Source of the DNA: Rhyzopertha dominica
Taxonomy: Eukaryota; Arthropoda; Insecta; Coleoptera; Bostrichidae
Direction of reading: 5' to 3'
Assembly: GCA_025024175.1 (NCBI GenBank)
Contig: QCXZ01000041.1
Location: 2,661,786 to 2,725,785, forward strand
Length of the DNA stretch: 64,000 bases
Shown here one piece after another: positions 36,890 to 48,977 of this stretch. How positions within the stretch are numbered: the first letter of the stretch is position 1; the number at the start of each line of letters is the position of its first letter. A program made the position numbers and the translations under genes. Below the pieces are notes generated by a model that saw only the letters and a list, made by a program, of their open reading frames with translations, ran no database searches and was not told the origin of the DNA.

Positions 36890-37780
36890 TTTATTGAGTT
36901 TAACCTGTTACATGTTTCGGCTTATTAGGCTTTTCTCAAAGAGTTTATAAACGAAACTGTTGCTTAAAGTTAGATGCAGATCCCACGAGCCTCTATACCT
37001 ACGAGCGGGTGACATTTATATTTATGGCAGCATTGATAAACAAACTAGGGAATTCCACTTGATCCTTACAGACATTTTTGTGGGGGTTGTTAAGTGTTCT
37101 GTATAGCTTTTCCAATAACCTGATGCCGTTTTGAACGTTATGTAATATTTTAAATCTTTTTTTGTCAAATGTATGTTTTGAAAAGCCATCTAGTTATCCT
37201 GAATTCTTTGTTATGGTAAGGGCTAAAAAGTTTATGCTGTTGTTGTTTTCTTTTTCTATAGTAAATTGTATTTATTCATGAATACTGTTTAGGTAATTCA
37301 AAAATTTATCCAGATTTCTATCTGTCTGTCCAAATACAAAATATGTCGTCCACATAGCGTGCCCAAAACTGAATGCAAATGATTAGATTACTATTTGATT
37401 TGAATATTATTTTTTTCGAAATTATTCATGTATATCTCAGCTAGCAGTGGTGACAAAGGAGACCCCATTGATAAGCCATCTTCTTGCGTGTAATACTGAT
37501 TATTAAAACAAAAGCAATTTTGATTAATGCATTGATTTAATAATAAGACCAATTCTTTTTGAGGGATTCATCTAAGTAAACGGAATTAATATGTTCAAGA
37601 TTTTTGGACTTTCTCAACTGGAATGGATGGGAATAGGTTTTTTACATCAAAGGAAAGTAATTTTGTAATATATTGTAGTTTTTTGACGAAATCTATCGAT
37701 TTTTTTACTGCAATTAATTCAATGAATTTGACTGACACAAAATTCATATGATTTTATTTAGAAAAACATTCGATGACGCG
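36890..37780 (-). pseudogene. Penelope-like element: reverse transcriptase fragment and 3' end
   Basis: On the minus strand, motif A reads LLSFDVKNLFPSIPVEK (about 37670-37620), then DGLSMGSPLSPLLAEIYM with the PLE-specific SMGSPLSP at 37471-37448, and motif C as RYVDDIFCIW, YVDD at 37356-37345. Then come IQFTIEKENNNSINFL and a decaying thumb region to about 37030. Stops interrupt the frame in several places. No GIY-YIG domain follows; instead the strand passes near 36940-36900 into AAGCCGAAACATGTAACAG, a PLE-like terminal sequence. Either the nuclease part was deleted or this family lacks it. All three catalytic Asp positions are readable, but the frame is not intact. Confidence 0.8.
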
Positions 37781-38029
37781 ATATATTCGTCATAGTAGCA
37801 GATTGCTCTGTATCATTCATCTCAAAAAATGGCTCCTTTTAAAAATTAAGTTATTGTTTTATCGCATTTTCAAATAACTAATATTTTGAATTGTTGTTCA
37901 ACATAATCCATCTGGTGCAAAAAATTCCCGAACATTCAATAATTTGTAACATTTTTCGCTTACACTAGTAACTTTTTGCTTTCGTAGCCAGAATTTTCGC
38001 AGATATGAGTGTCTGAAATTCCACGTTTC

Positions 38030-38680
38030 GAACTGAGCCGAAACCAGCGCGCGGCTTGAAGTTTTTAAAAAAGCTTAAGCATTTAGAGAATTCAATTTGA
38101 ATGAAACCTTCCAGTGGATGATATTAATATAACAGCAATTTACAGTGAAAGATCCCTCCCCATCGGCAACAAATAACCTCACCGCGACATATTTCGCACC
38201 TCATAACGGGAACGTCCCGCAAAAACAAAGCGACCCGTGTAATCCCCCGGCATGCTGAACAGACGCACCGAGTCGGCAATAAATACAGAAATAAGAAAAT
38301 TTCATTAACGTCATCTTAAGGTGAATTTATACACAGCAATTTCCGAGTTCCGCGGGCTTACCGAGCGACACTGCTATGTTTTAATAAGCGAAGTTCGCGC
38401 ACCGCCGCCTAGATTGTATTATTTAAATGAGTTTTAATTCGACGTGCAAAGCGCCAACAAAAGGCCAATTACCGTTGGGAGATCCTGGCGGGATTATTCG
38501 ACTGCGATATTGTTTTCTCTTGTTCGGCGGCTGTGGCGGCGCATAAATTCAACCGATTCCAGTTATTATCTTTATCATTACACTCGGCCGGAGCTGGCAA
38601 ATTCGTTTTTTATTGCGCGAATCGACGGTATCGATTCCCCCGACTGCCTGTTTAAATAGCTTCGCCTGAATAAATTCATT
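38030..38680. promoter_or_regulatory. CpG-richer island, possible regulatory element
   Basis: CpG-rich (GAACGTCCCGC, GGCGGCTGTGGCGGCGC, CGGCCGGAGC) with TTTAAATGAGTTTTAATTCG and other AT-core sites. A 71-codon frame at 38444-38659 begins at a non-ATG codon and has no motif. Regulatory role inferred. Confidence 0.3.
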
Positions 38681-39198
38681 ATGCGCGCAGATATCGATGA
38701 CAAACAGATAAATTCCCTAATAATGCGGACTATTGCGACGCTAGTATTGTTACATTGCTTGTATGACTACGTCAAATTACAACTGTGTTACTCCTATCAA
38801 ATAATAACACACAGCGGTACAGGGTTTTCCAATTTTACGTGCACTGGGATTATCATCATATCAGTCACACGATGAAGCCAATGTTATAAAATGCTTCAAT
38901 ATGACATTAATGATACACAGAAAAAGGACATCGAGATTTTTCACTTCATCTGATCGTGTATGAAAAACAAGATTATTGGGTCGATAAACAAAATTTTTTA
39001 TTGCACTTAACTTATTAGACCCGGATTGGGGCCCTGCGGTACCTCAGATGTTGCAACATTCTCCGTGCTCTACTACAGTACAGACACGAGGCAACACACT
39101 AGCTCACATTTACAATTTATCGCTAAATATAAAAGCGATCAAGTAAAAACCTTTAATAATAGCAGACGGTGAGGTCAGGTCGAGTTGCTAAAAGGGCT
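38681..39198. other. Stretch without recognised gene
   Basis: No element recognised. 39025-39110 is more GC-rich (GGGGCCCTGCGGTACC). Confidence 0.3.
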
Positions 39199-39522
39199 AT
39201 GCATAAATCAAACATACAATACAAAAAAGATACTAGTCAAAGACCGAGGCAGCACACATCCGAGCTCGATAAAACGATAATCCAAAATGCGTATGTAGTA
39301 CTCCCTCTCAATTCACACAAGTATAGTATTCGCCGCGTAGTTAGTACAGTCGAAAGGTATAGTTCACTTATTTTGTCTCCTTTAGTGAGATTAAAGCGGG
39401 CCCTTTCTTCAAAACAAAACAACCTAGAGATGCAGTTCGAAAAATTCAAAAGTCAACTTACAGTTTTGCAAAATTTTAGTAATTATAGAGAACTCAATTT
39501 AAAGAATTTCTATCCTAGATAA
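39199..39522 (+). CDS. Unrecognised open frame, 107 codons from ATG
   Basis: From the first ATG (MHKSNIQYKKDTSQRPR) to the stop the frame gives 107 residues, basic overall, with a run LVRLKRALSSKQNNLEMQFE that could form an amphipathic helix. A stop lies nine bases before a GTG in the same frame at 39169, so no long upstream extension exists. I do not recognise a family. It has a more protein-like composition than most frames in this AT-rich DNA but could be fortuitous or part of an unidentified element. Confidence 0.2.
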   Translation: MHKSNIQYKKDTSQRPRQHTSELDKTIIQNAYVVLPLNSHKYSIRRVVSTVERYSSLILSPLVRLKRALSSKQNNLEMQFEKFKSQLTVLQNFSNYRELNLKNFYPR

Positions 39523-39693
39523 CTTATTTTTTTAAATAGAACGCCGAATATATTTTCACCCCATCAGGAGCTAAATTTAGTGATATTCGATTTTTATTAA
39601 GGTATGATGGAGTCTATTCTTAAAACTTTAGAATATATTTGCGATATAATATTGTATTATATTTGTGGGTAAAGACACTTTGAATAAAATTAA

Positions 39694-40300
39694 GCAGGCG
39701 TTGGTAGCCGATGTTATGGTAAAGTGACAATAGAGAGATTTGTCATGAAATTAGCGAAAATACTTGCAAAATGCAAAAATTTGCATTTGCAGCGTTTTCA
39801 CTAATTTCATGACAAATGAATAGCGTAAAATATAAATAATAAACGATGGGCGTGGCTAACGTGTCAAACCATTAAAATAAAAAATTAANCAAGAGTAGCA
39901 ACGGTTATTCAAACACCTCACCATTTTGAGTTATACTCTTTTCAATTCTTTTGAATAAACTTAAACTGTTATTTCTGTACCTACACTGCCCAGGTTTAGT
40001 TCTTGGTGTTTTTGGCAAAAACAATCTTATACCATCTCCAATTGGATTTGGATATTTTTCTTGATAAATTCGACAAATTTGCTCACTAATCTATCACTAT
40101 ATGTGAACACTAATTCAAAAAAAAATTATTCAAATGTACGGAGCGCCACATATGGACTAATTATATGAACAAAAGTTAAGAAAAGCTTTTCTAATATACC
40201 ATTGTACCTCAAATTTTGGTTTGTTAGTGACAAGTAACTACACAACAGCACAGAATCCCTTTGCTGTCACTCTACTATAAAATCAGCTACCAACGCCGGC
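39694..40300. mobile_element. TTAA-flanked TIR element (MITE), possibly piggyBac-type
   Basis: The left end GCAGGCGTTGGTAGCCGAT and the right end, inverted, GCCGGCGTTGGTAGCTGAT continue to match for about 40 bp in total with some substitutions. TTAA stands directly outside each end (39690-39693 and 40301-40304), the target duplication made by piggyBac-type transposases. The 607-bp element has no coding frame. It carries an internal long hairpin at 39738-39817. Structure is seen; superfamily is inferred from TTAA alone. Confidence 0.75.
39738..39817. repeat. 80-nt near-perfect hairpin inside the TTAA element
   Basis: ATTTGTCATGAAATTAG at the start is perfectly complementary to CTAATTTCATGACAAAT at the end. 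Pairing resumes inside with GAAAA/TTTTC and TGCAAAATGCAA against TTTGCATTTGCA, leaving a very small loop. The arm length of about 35 nt resembles small-RNA precursors, but the location in a MITE suggests a palindrome of element origin. Confidence 0.8.
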
Positions 40301-40304
40301 TTAA

Positions 40305-42009
40305 AAAATATTTTTTTATATTGTAAGTGTTTCAATTCCATCTGCTAATAATTCTTCCAACACGGATTTTACGGTTGGCTCAACATTTTTGGATTATGCC
40401 TCCTTGAGACCCATTGCCTGCAATTTGAAGCTTACAATAATAATTATACAAAAATAATTGTACATCCTTCTTAACATGCGTTACTATAAAAACAGGGTTT
40501 TCCATCATGTGGTTCATTAATAATGAAATCCTTTGCATACGTTATAAAGCAACAAAACAAGCAGCATCTTAATCAAGCGGAACTTGGCATGGGAGAAGAA
40601 TGACATTTCCAAGTCAGACGGCTTTAGTTTCATTAAAGTTGTAGCTTTCTTGACGTTAATTCGAATCTGGTTTCGCCGAGGTGTTTATAATATCCTTAAT
40701 CATTTGCGCCATTACATAATTATAAATGTTAAACAGTATGAGAAGATCCAACCCGCATCACTACAATTTTAGTCTCGTAGATTCTAAGATCAAAAAAACG
40801 TTTCTCAACTTTTGCAATTGCAATTTCGCTATGTGCAAATGTTTTCGAAAACTTTCTTATCTATTTCGCTACCGTGTTTTGCCTGGAATCACTCTCGATC
40901 TCATTTTCTAACAACTAAAGTATACACCAGCTACAGTCTTTTTACCTGTATTCATTGTATTGAATGAAATATTATATATGATATTCTGACGAAATATCTC
41001 CATACTGTTCATAATAGACCTGCCGCATTTATTCGATTTTTATTCAAACTGACCCCCTTGGCACACCAAAAAAGGTGAAATCGAATTTACATAGACAAGG
41101 TCTTTCCTCACATGTGTATCTAAGTTGCTCAAGTAGATTCAAAGCAAAAACAAAGTCGTAGAGGGCATAATCGAATGCAAACTGTAATTGTGCATTTCAA
41201 ATTTAAATAGTTCCGTTTTTGTGTGCTCAACAGAGCGAGATTGCTCACGGTTTTTCTCTACGTTTGTTAAATTAACGCACATGTCCAAAAAACTTTCTCA
41301 ATCCACTTACCTGCGTGCGTTTATGCTAAAGCCGTGACGTAAAAAGTTACATGTTGACAAGCAAACAAATTAAATGAGTGAAAACACCTCCACAAAAACT
41401 AAAAAAGGTCATTCTAAACAACGGGACCGTAGACGGGAATGCAGCTAATGCTAGTAGTACATAACTTAATTAACGAGATACATCTACAGGTAAATATGCT
41501 ATTAATTATAACGGGCATTGGCTGAAAGCAGTGGAGAAGTCAAACCGCGTAAGAGCAACCATAAATAAAAACACTTGAATGCCGTAGCTGTGAATACGAT
41601 TGCTATCGCTTTGCCCATCATGAAAAAGACGGAAGAATGGGCAGTTTATTATAATACGGTCTAGCGCTTGCATCTTTAGATTTATCGGAATGCTGCTAGA
41701 GAGGCTACTGGAATTACTTGATGCGTACGGAGAACCTACATTTGCAAAGGTATCACAAAAATGATCTTGCAAGAAATTGCAAAAATCTTTCAATCAAGAG
41801 AAGAATTTATTTTACTTACTTTAACACGTTCAACTAATCATATGCAAGACGCAGAAAAAGAACAAATGACACAAATTATAGGCAAGAGTGCATTTACTTA
41901 GGCAAGCCACAGTCAAAGTCAGTTAGACATGGAAATTTCAGAACTGTTGGAAATTAAACGCAAAACAAAAATGGGAAAGAACTAAATTCTTCTCTTGCCA
42001 CAGCAAGAA
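40305..42009. other. Stretch without recognised gene
   Basis: No confident feature. 41500-41960 has short frames on both strands with some protein-like composition (for example SREEFILLTLTRSTNHMQDA on plus) but no recognised family. Confidence 0.35.
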
Positions 42010-43240
42010 TATACAGGGTGTCACAATAAAGATTAAAAATAAAGTATACACAGTACAACCAGCCACGCTGGATAACATGATTCAAAGAATCATTTGAGCA
42101 TCGTAACACAGACCATTTTATTATTGAACAGTTTGTTAGACTAGGTAGTAATTCTTTATTAAAGACGTTAAAACATTCTTGCTCACTTGTTTTGCAGATT
42201 TTTATACACTGCAAATGTTTACAGATAGAAGACAAGTTTTTGTTCATACAGATTTGCATTACGGTGTCGAATCCATGTACTTTACTTTGGAATATTTCTG
42301 TCTTTATTCTATTAACGAAAAAACGAATTACCCAGGATAGAATTTTCTAAAGTCTTATTATTAATAGTGCTGAAAACTGCATCTTTCTACGCCTCCTTTT
42401 TTTGTACAAAAGTGTTAAATTAAAAAAATATAAAATATATGCTTGTTTTCTACCAACACAATTGCATTATATTCAAGGCAATACCTTACTCATTGCTACG
42501 GATATGATAATTAAGCATATATGATTAAATTTATGAATATCATATATCTGTCCACGATAAAGCTTGATATTTACTTTTGCTTGATATGAGTAACGTGAAA
42601 TGTATTTCAGTACCTACACGATTAATGTTACAGTTATCTCTTTAACATTACAAATTACAGATTTGTTAAATATAGAATTCATACTAAAAATTCACTTGAT
42701 AGATCACAGTGTGAAAACGTTATTGATTTACTTTAACGCCTTTGTAGCTTTTACTGAATGCAACCTAACTTTTCAGACAGCTAGCTATCAATAAGTTACA
42801 GCTAAAACCACCACCTCGCAATTAAGAGGATTCTGCCACAAAGCTACTACGTTTGTTGCGGCAGGCTCAATCAGAAATCATAATTAATTTACGGCAACTA
42901 ATGAAGTCGTACTGCGTTATTTGAAATGGATGGGTAGGTCCGTAATGGAGATGGAATTGTATTTTGACATCCCTTGTCGTCCCTCGCTTCCAGACGCAAG
43001 TAGCAAAATTAATTATTACTGTGTAACCTTTGTGATACAGGCAAGAACCCTTCCTAATAAGCCGGAACAAGGAGAGATACTTTGCGGATGATAAAAAGTT
43101 ACAGGGGCTGTCTGGAAATATCTGGTGTGAATGTGGCTGACCGACTGTAGAGAAAAAGTACAAAAACGAACTCTGCAACATGAGGATATTTTCATTTCTA
43201 CGCCCAACTTATTTTATTTTTATATGAAACACCCTTTATA
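42010..43240. mobile_element. Possible non-autonomous mariner-type element
   Basis: TATACAGGGTGTC at 42010 and the inverse of TATAAAGGGTGTTTC ending at 43240 are similar, oppositely oriented ends of the kind seen on the element at 32494-33611. Length (1.23 kb) is right for a mariner-like copy. No transposase was recognised between them. The two ends could also come from different copies. Confidence 0.4.
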
Positions 43241-43394
43241 CCATTACATTTTTCAATTCCTTGTTAAAAATGAGAGGCACTTTGTAACCTACAGTCTACC
43301 GTCTTGTTTCGCGATTTTTGACAAATAAAACTAATATCCCGCAAAGTAAAATAAGTACCTACAAGCCGTTCTCGAAATTAATTAAAAAAGAGGC

Positions 43395-43720
43395 AGTAAT
43401 AACAATTTTCATTCAAAATACCATTCTTTTAGTTCCAAACAATTTTGTTGCAGAGATTGACGCACACTTAATAACATTTATTAGGTAATATTAGCAAATG
43501 CAGTTCTTATACGGTTTTTCATTGCCTCTTGAGTAATAGATTCTGCTTCAGTTACAAAATTCTTAATAAAACCCCACACAAAAGGTGCATGGCGGTAAGG
43601 CCTGGCGATCTTGCAGGGCATAACTCTCCGCTGATTCAACGATGAGGAAATTGATAATTTAATTAAAAAAAAGATCCTCACTTTCCTAGCATAAAGGCTA
43701 TAGGTGCACCATTATACTGA
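43395..43720 (-). pseudogene. C-terminal fragment of a mariner-type transposase
   Basis: On the minus strand PARSPGLTAM, in one frame, is followed in another by FVWGFIKNFVTEAESITQEA then MKNRIRTAF. This matches the end of insect mariner-like transposases (WPARSPDLTPLDFFLWG, then the final helix with MxNRIRxA). It is the same family as at 32.6 kb, in the opposite orientation, but holds the part missing there. The Asp after SP is Gly, so the third acidic site is lost. Frameshifted and isolated. Confidence 0.7.
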
Positions 43721-44670
43721 TACCACATGGAATGTTTTATGTTATCTGAAATATTTTGTAGTAACTCTGCTAATCAGCAACAGTATTAAAAAAACTTTAA
43801 TGTTAATTCTGAAAACTGAAAGAAATCCATCACTACAAAGGCTGGAACTGTTTTTTTTAACAATTTCAGACCACGAATTGTCGAAGAAGCAAACAAAAGT
43901 AGACTCTTGATATTATACTTATTTGGCTCATCATTTGTCAGTTCATCACCATTAACCATCAGGTCGACTAACGCCGTGTATTAAATCAGCGACGCCAACT
44001 GCGCTCAGGTTTTATTAAACGGCGGCAATTCGATAGTTGGAAATGAAAGTAGGTCCGTGCGGGCGAACATAGGGGTGCCGTTATGAAAAGGGGTAGCCCC
44101 ATTGAGCACCCACCTCCTCCAACACTCGAGTGATCCGCGCCACTCTCCATTGTTTTAACATGTTCTTGTCGCATTCTATATCTGCACATCTTTTATGATA
44201 AGAATCTTCAGACTGATTGAAATTCAATACCGAATGGGGGCGGTCTCATTGCAAGGGATGTGCTTACGCTGCACAGCGCAGTCTGGAAGATACGCGGGTG
44301 GCTCGAAAAGTTTAGAGGAATTGTATGTCTAGGGTCTGGAATCAATACCACTTCCTTACGGGAATTGCCTAACAACCTTTGAGTCTTTTATAAATCGCCG
44401 CTATAAATTGCAAATCGTACCTGCATTGATGACTGATGAGGGTCGTTAAAAGCGAAACTCGAATCGTTCCATCAGGTAAATTTTCGGAAAGCAAGTATTG
44501 CGGAACCTATAGAAGCACATTCTTTATTCCTGCAAATCTCTCCCCCCCCCCTCTCAGGCAATAGTGTAATTTTTTTTCGTCATCGATTCTAGAGTTAATC
44601 CTCCACACCAGCTAAATTCCTCACATCCTACACTATAGTAGTCAGCAAAGTCGTATCTGACCGACTTACC
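43721..44670. other. Stretch without recognised gene
   Basis: No gene recognised. 43980-44400 is more GC-balanced; a C-run lies near 44540-44555. Confidence 0.35.
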
Positions 44671-44684
44671 TAGCATCTGATATA

Positions 44685-45276
44685 AATAAAAATTTATATG
44701 GCAATGCCATCTGTCAGCATTACACTGACATGATGACAAAGCCACCTAGCTGCCTTAACGGGTACTACTTCCTAAAGGATGTGACCTGTAGCCTGACAAA
44801 TTGGCATGAAACTGCATACTTCAATTTGACAGCAGGCCATCACGGCACTTTTTGCTAGCGGGCAAGAACCGACATACATTAAAATGCATGTCTATGCTGT
44901 GCTGTCTGCACCTCAACCAACTGCAGATAGATCTATTTCGCTGTCATTACAGCTCATCAGTGCAGTTTAGGTCTAGTGCAGACAGCACGGCATGGAACTG
45001 ATTTTGCCTATATACCAAAGCAATGGAAGTAGTAGTAGTACCCGTTAAGGCGACTAGGTGGATTTGTCATCATGTCAGTGTAATGTTGACAGATGGCATT
45101 GCCATATAAATTCTTACTTACATCATACCATTGCTTTAGTATACAGGCAAAACCAGTTCTATGCCGTGCTGCCTGCACTAGACTTAAACTGCCCTGATGG
45201 GCTGTAATGACAGCGAAATAGATCTATCTGCAGTTGGTTGAGGTGCAGACAGCACAGCATAGACGTGCATTTTAAT
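44685..45276. mobile_element. Nested foldback element
   Basis: Order of parts: L (44694-44767), M (44761-44888, shared with 1-128), A (44877-45026), then L inverted (45036-45109) and A inverted (45127-45276). The A arms are about 150 bp and over 90 percent alike, so a strand can fold into a long hairpin. A also contains its own inner palindrome (GCTGTGCTGTCTGCAC against GTGCAGACAGCACGGC). CATCTGATATA stands on both sides (44674-44684 and 45277-45287), a likely 11-bp target duplication. No coding frame. Foldback-type, superfamily unknown. Confidence 0.78.
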
Positions 45277-45287
45277 CATCTGATATA

Positions 45288-46305
45288 CCTAAATCGTATG
45301 TCATTTATTCACTTTACCGTCGAAAGTTGGAAATTCTTTATGGATAACTTATATGGGCAAAATTGTGAACCCTGACCTCATTACAGTTTCGACACTCCTT
45401 CAAAATGACTTCAAATCAGCTTGTTTCTAAGCTAAGAATCAACCTTCTCATCTGATGACGTATCCAACAGATATTCTTATACTTTTCTATCACCTTCTGT
45501 TAAATTTTGAACGGCAGATGCTTCTTTTTTAATTTCCATTTCCTTTATTTCTTGTTCCATTTGTAGTAGCTTTTTTGTAGCTCTAATTGTTTTACTTTTT
45601 TCCGTTTGCTGTTAGATCTTCTGCTACGGACTCACACTTCTAGAATTAATTTTTTTCGCTTTTATTAGTAATTTACCTCCCATTGTTGCTTTTCTGATTC
45701 CATTTCTTAACTGCGAAGCTTTTAAATATTGCTAGTTTTTGTTTCGCTTAGAAACATTCCTTAAAGGATCTATTTATAGCAAACCTTTAAAATATTTGTT
45801 TTTTGTAATTTTAAATAACACTACACATATTATGAAACTTGTGATTGACGATGCGAAGCAAATTATACTTTACTTTACTATACTTTACACAAACAGCGCT
45901 ATCAAGAAAAACAAAAAAAATCTAGTCTACAATCTGTCCCAAACCAAAAAAAAACGAAGATTGTGCCTTCAGCCGCCCTTTGGGGTAGTGAGGGTGTTCT
46001 CATAACCACTTTTTTAAGAAACACGTATCATCCTCCCTTATGACATGCTCACGAGGATTTGATGTAAGAAGGAGGAGACAAACATACATTGAGAGGTTCT
46101 GATGCCAACCTCTTTGGACCACTGGATAGCTTAAAGTTTGAAGATGATTTGTATGGACGGAGAGGGAGAATACTTGCAAAAAAAATGAAATGCAGTTAGT
46201 AGATATCAGTAAGGAACGTGTTGAAATAAGGAAGAAGGAGATGGGATCCATTGAGGACTTGATCACTGTGTTGGCCCAAGGCCTGTTGTCATCGTTTCGG
46301 TCAAG
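45288..46305. other. Stretch without recognised gene
   Basis: AT-rich; nothing recognised. Confidence 0.4.
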
Positions 46306-46309
46306 AACA

Positions 46310-46770
46310 AAATGCACAACCCGAGTGAATCATTGAAACAAAACACCATCTGTGCCCCCGACCCCAAGACATCCAAGACGTCCGGAATTAATATAAAGAG
46401 CGCGAAAATGCAGAGTTACCCAAATACATTTTTAAGTGTGCCGGCGAGCAACCCTTTCGAGTCTGATGAATATGTAATGGCATTAATTAAAGATGCGCCA
46501 GGGCACCTGCGACCGCCACAGGTATTACTCCAGAGGTAATTACACAAATTTTATAATTTCTTCCGAGGGAACGGCCGCGAAAGCAGTCGTTGGAAGATGG
46601 TCTCCCCTCGTGGACGCGGTAATTAAAAACAAAAACAAGATCTCTGTTCGGGGCGCGAGATTTCGGGATGAAAAATTTAGCGCCTTGTTACTCGGCGGGG
46701 TGTCTTCATTTTCGGCTGCGCGGTAAGATGAGGAAGGTGAATGGTAATTCGGGGCGAAATAAACGTTGGG
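46310..46770. promoter_or_regulatory. CpG-richer island, possible regulatory element
   Basis: More G+C and CpG than the flanks, with GGAATTAATATAAAG, GGCATTAATTAAAG and GGTAATTAAAAAC. Overlapping frames on both strands have no motif. Regulatory role inferred. Confidence 0.25.
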
Positions 46771-46774
46771 ATTT

Positions 46775-48977
46775 TGGGAGATTATATACTGTTTTATGAA
46801 AAAAATTATGATGAGTGGGGGCCTAATTTTCAATATTCCTTTTTCTAGTACGAAGGAATCTTATTAGTTGTGGAAGGAACTGACAGAAAAAAAACATGGT
46901 CCGTTAAAAGCCCTGAAAATATACGATCAGAAACTTAAAGTTTTAAAAGTTGATCCACAGCATCCTTCGAATTAACTATATAATTAATTGAAACTGATCT
47001 GCAGAAGTATCGATGTTTAGCTACCAAAAAACCAGTATTTAGAGAGTTGATTTTTAAATCTGAAGCCTTTTGTCAGACCAACAAGGGTGAGGATTACTTA
47101 TAGTACAAATATATTAACAATCCGTCATGGACCTGGTGTACTCACATCTTTTTCTATACATATGTATATTTTGGCGATTTGCTGAGCATCGTTTCTAGTC
47201 TTTCTTCTTCATCAAAGTCAGTAACGATTTATACTTGTACTTCAGGAGCAGGAGCTTCAGATATTTTGATTCGAGTAAGTTCAGTCCGTTACCATTCTTC
47301 CGTACCATACCAATTTTATATTTGATGGTGAAATTTACACACAGACGATATTATAAGCACGGTTAACTAAAGATAGGTGGATCTTCTTGAAGAATGAAAA
47401 AAACAGTTTTAAAACTGAAATTGTCATTAGATAACCAAGTTTTTGAGGACATTATTATTTTCATTCATCACTTAAACACGTTCATCGTCTTCTAGATTCA
47501 TCATGACCGTTATATTCTTGAAACAGTTAAATATGCTGAATCACGTTGCAAAACCTTATCGTATGAGCTATTTTAAATATGAAGCCATGCATATACAATA
47601 CGTTATACTTGCATAATTTAATGCTATTAAAATAGTTGGTCACAACTCGAGCAAAAAATTATTATGATTTAATTTAACAATAGGGTCAACCGCTTTCGAA
47701 GATAAATGTAACGCTGTTAATGTAGATTGTGGCGGGCATGCAAAAACGTATTTTGAAATGTTGCGCATATGTGTACGTGGTTATATAGCTCTGTATTAGT
47801 TACCATAATAAGCTATAGATTACTGTTTTGCGTAAACGGGAACACGTACTGGAAATAGAAAAAATTGCACGTTTGAATTGTTTTGCTTTGTGGTTCAGGT
47901 ATATCCAAATTGCATATTTGCAAAAAAGGAAAACTTGATTGCAGTAGTCCGAAAATTATTCAAATGGCCCAACTCATGATCCAGAAAGATATACCGGACA
48001 TGAGGCGTTCTTGGGCAACGTTATTGACGGTATTAAACCTTCATAATATGGTCCTAGATAAAGTTTCTAATTCTTTTACTATACGGAAAATGCTTAAAAA
48101 ACTTCCCACAGGTGCTTGCTTTAAATAACAACGTTAGTAGGTTAGCATCATCGCCGGAATAAATGCTGCCAGTTTCTTTCAAATTAATCCCCCGCCGGGG
48201 CGAGCGCAAATACCATCAATTTAATACCAAATATTAAACTCAAAATTACGAGTGCCTCTCTAATCTGTTCTCTAGGAGATAGGGTAAAGTTATATTATTT
48301 CACTTGAACCGTGAGAATCTCCACCTGAACAGCGGGCCGGAGCATCTGTCGCCGCGACGCTCACGCAAAAGAACCCGACGACTCGTTTGGGCCACCTCCC
48401 TTCATCCGCCTGTATTTCAAATATACAATATTAGTACTCGAGCAAGATAATTGTTGTTTAATATTCTTGCACAGCAGTGTCATGTGTAAATATGGAATGC
48501 TGTGTTTTCCTGTTAAACAGTGTGTACTTGCGCTAAGCACAGTAGCTGGACAAATAGTCGCCCTGTAAAAATTTGTGTGGATGATTTGTTATTTTATGTG
48601 TTTNTGGGCAAACAGTGGCGTTGTTTGGAGCAAGCAACGCTGTTTCCTGGAAAGGGCGGCTTCCTGGAACACGATATAGTGCGACAGGAAAAATTTGAAT
48701 TGGGTTTTGCATGTTCATTATGTTATATATGACCATATGAATTTTATAACTGTACCCCGCCAGATTCTCAGACCTGACCACTTTAGATTTTTACCTTTGG
48801 AATGGTTTATTCTCCAACTTTAAAAATGACGATTTGAAGCACGAATTGTGCTGGTCTTTGATGCCTAATCAAAAGTGAGCTTTATTTAACATTTCAGTTC
48901 AAGTTGTAACTATGATTTTCCATTATACTTAGCGATAGNTTACAAGGCACTCTAAAAAATAGTATATTATGTTATGA
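46775..48977. other. Stretch without recognised gene
   Basis: AT-rich apart from a CpG-rich patch at 48160-48420 (CCCCGCCGGGGCGAGCGC). Frames at 47883-48128 and 48520-48732 have no recognisable motif; N bases at 48604 and 48939. Confidence 0.35.

Noticed and set aside
38625..38650. ATCGATTCCCCCG resembling a tRNA T-arm
   Set aside because: No matching acceptor or anticodon arms around it; no tRNA gene was found anywhere by eye.
42867..43181. 104-codon minus frame as transposase within the 42.0-43.2 kb element
   Set aside because: No mariner motifs (FSDE, DGAPxH or SPDLTP) can be found in it.
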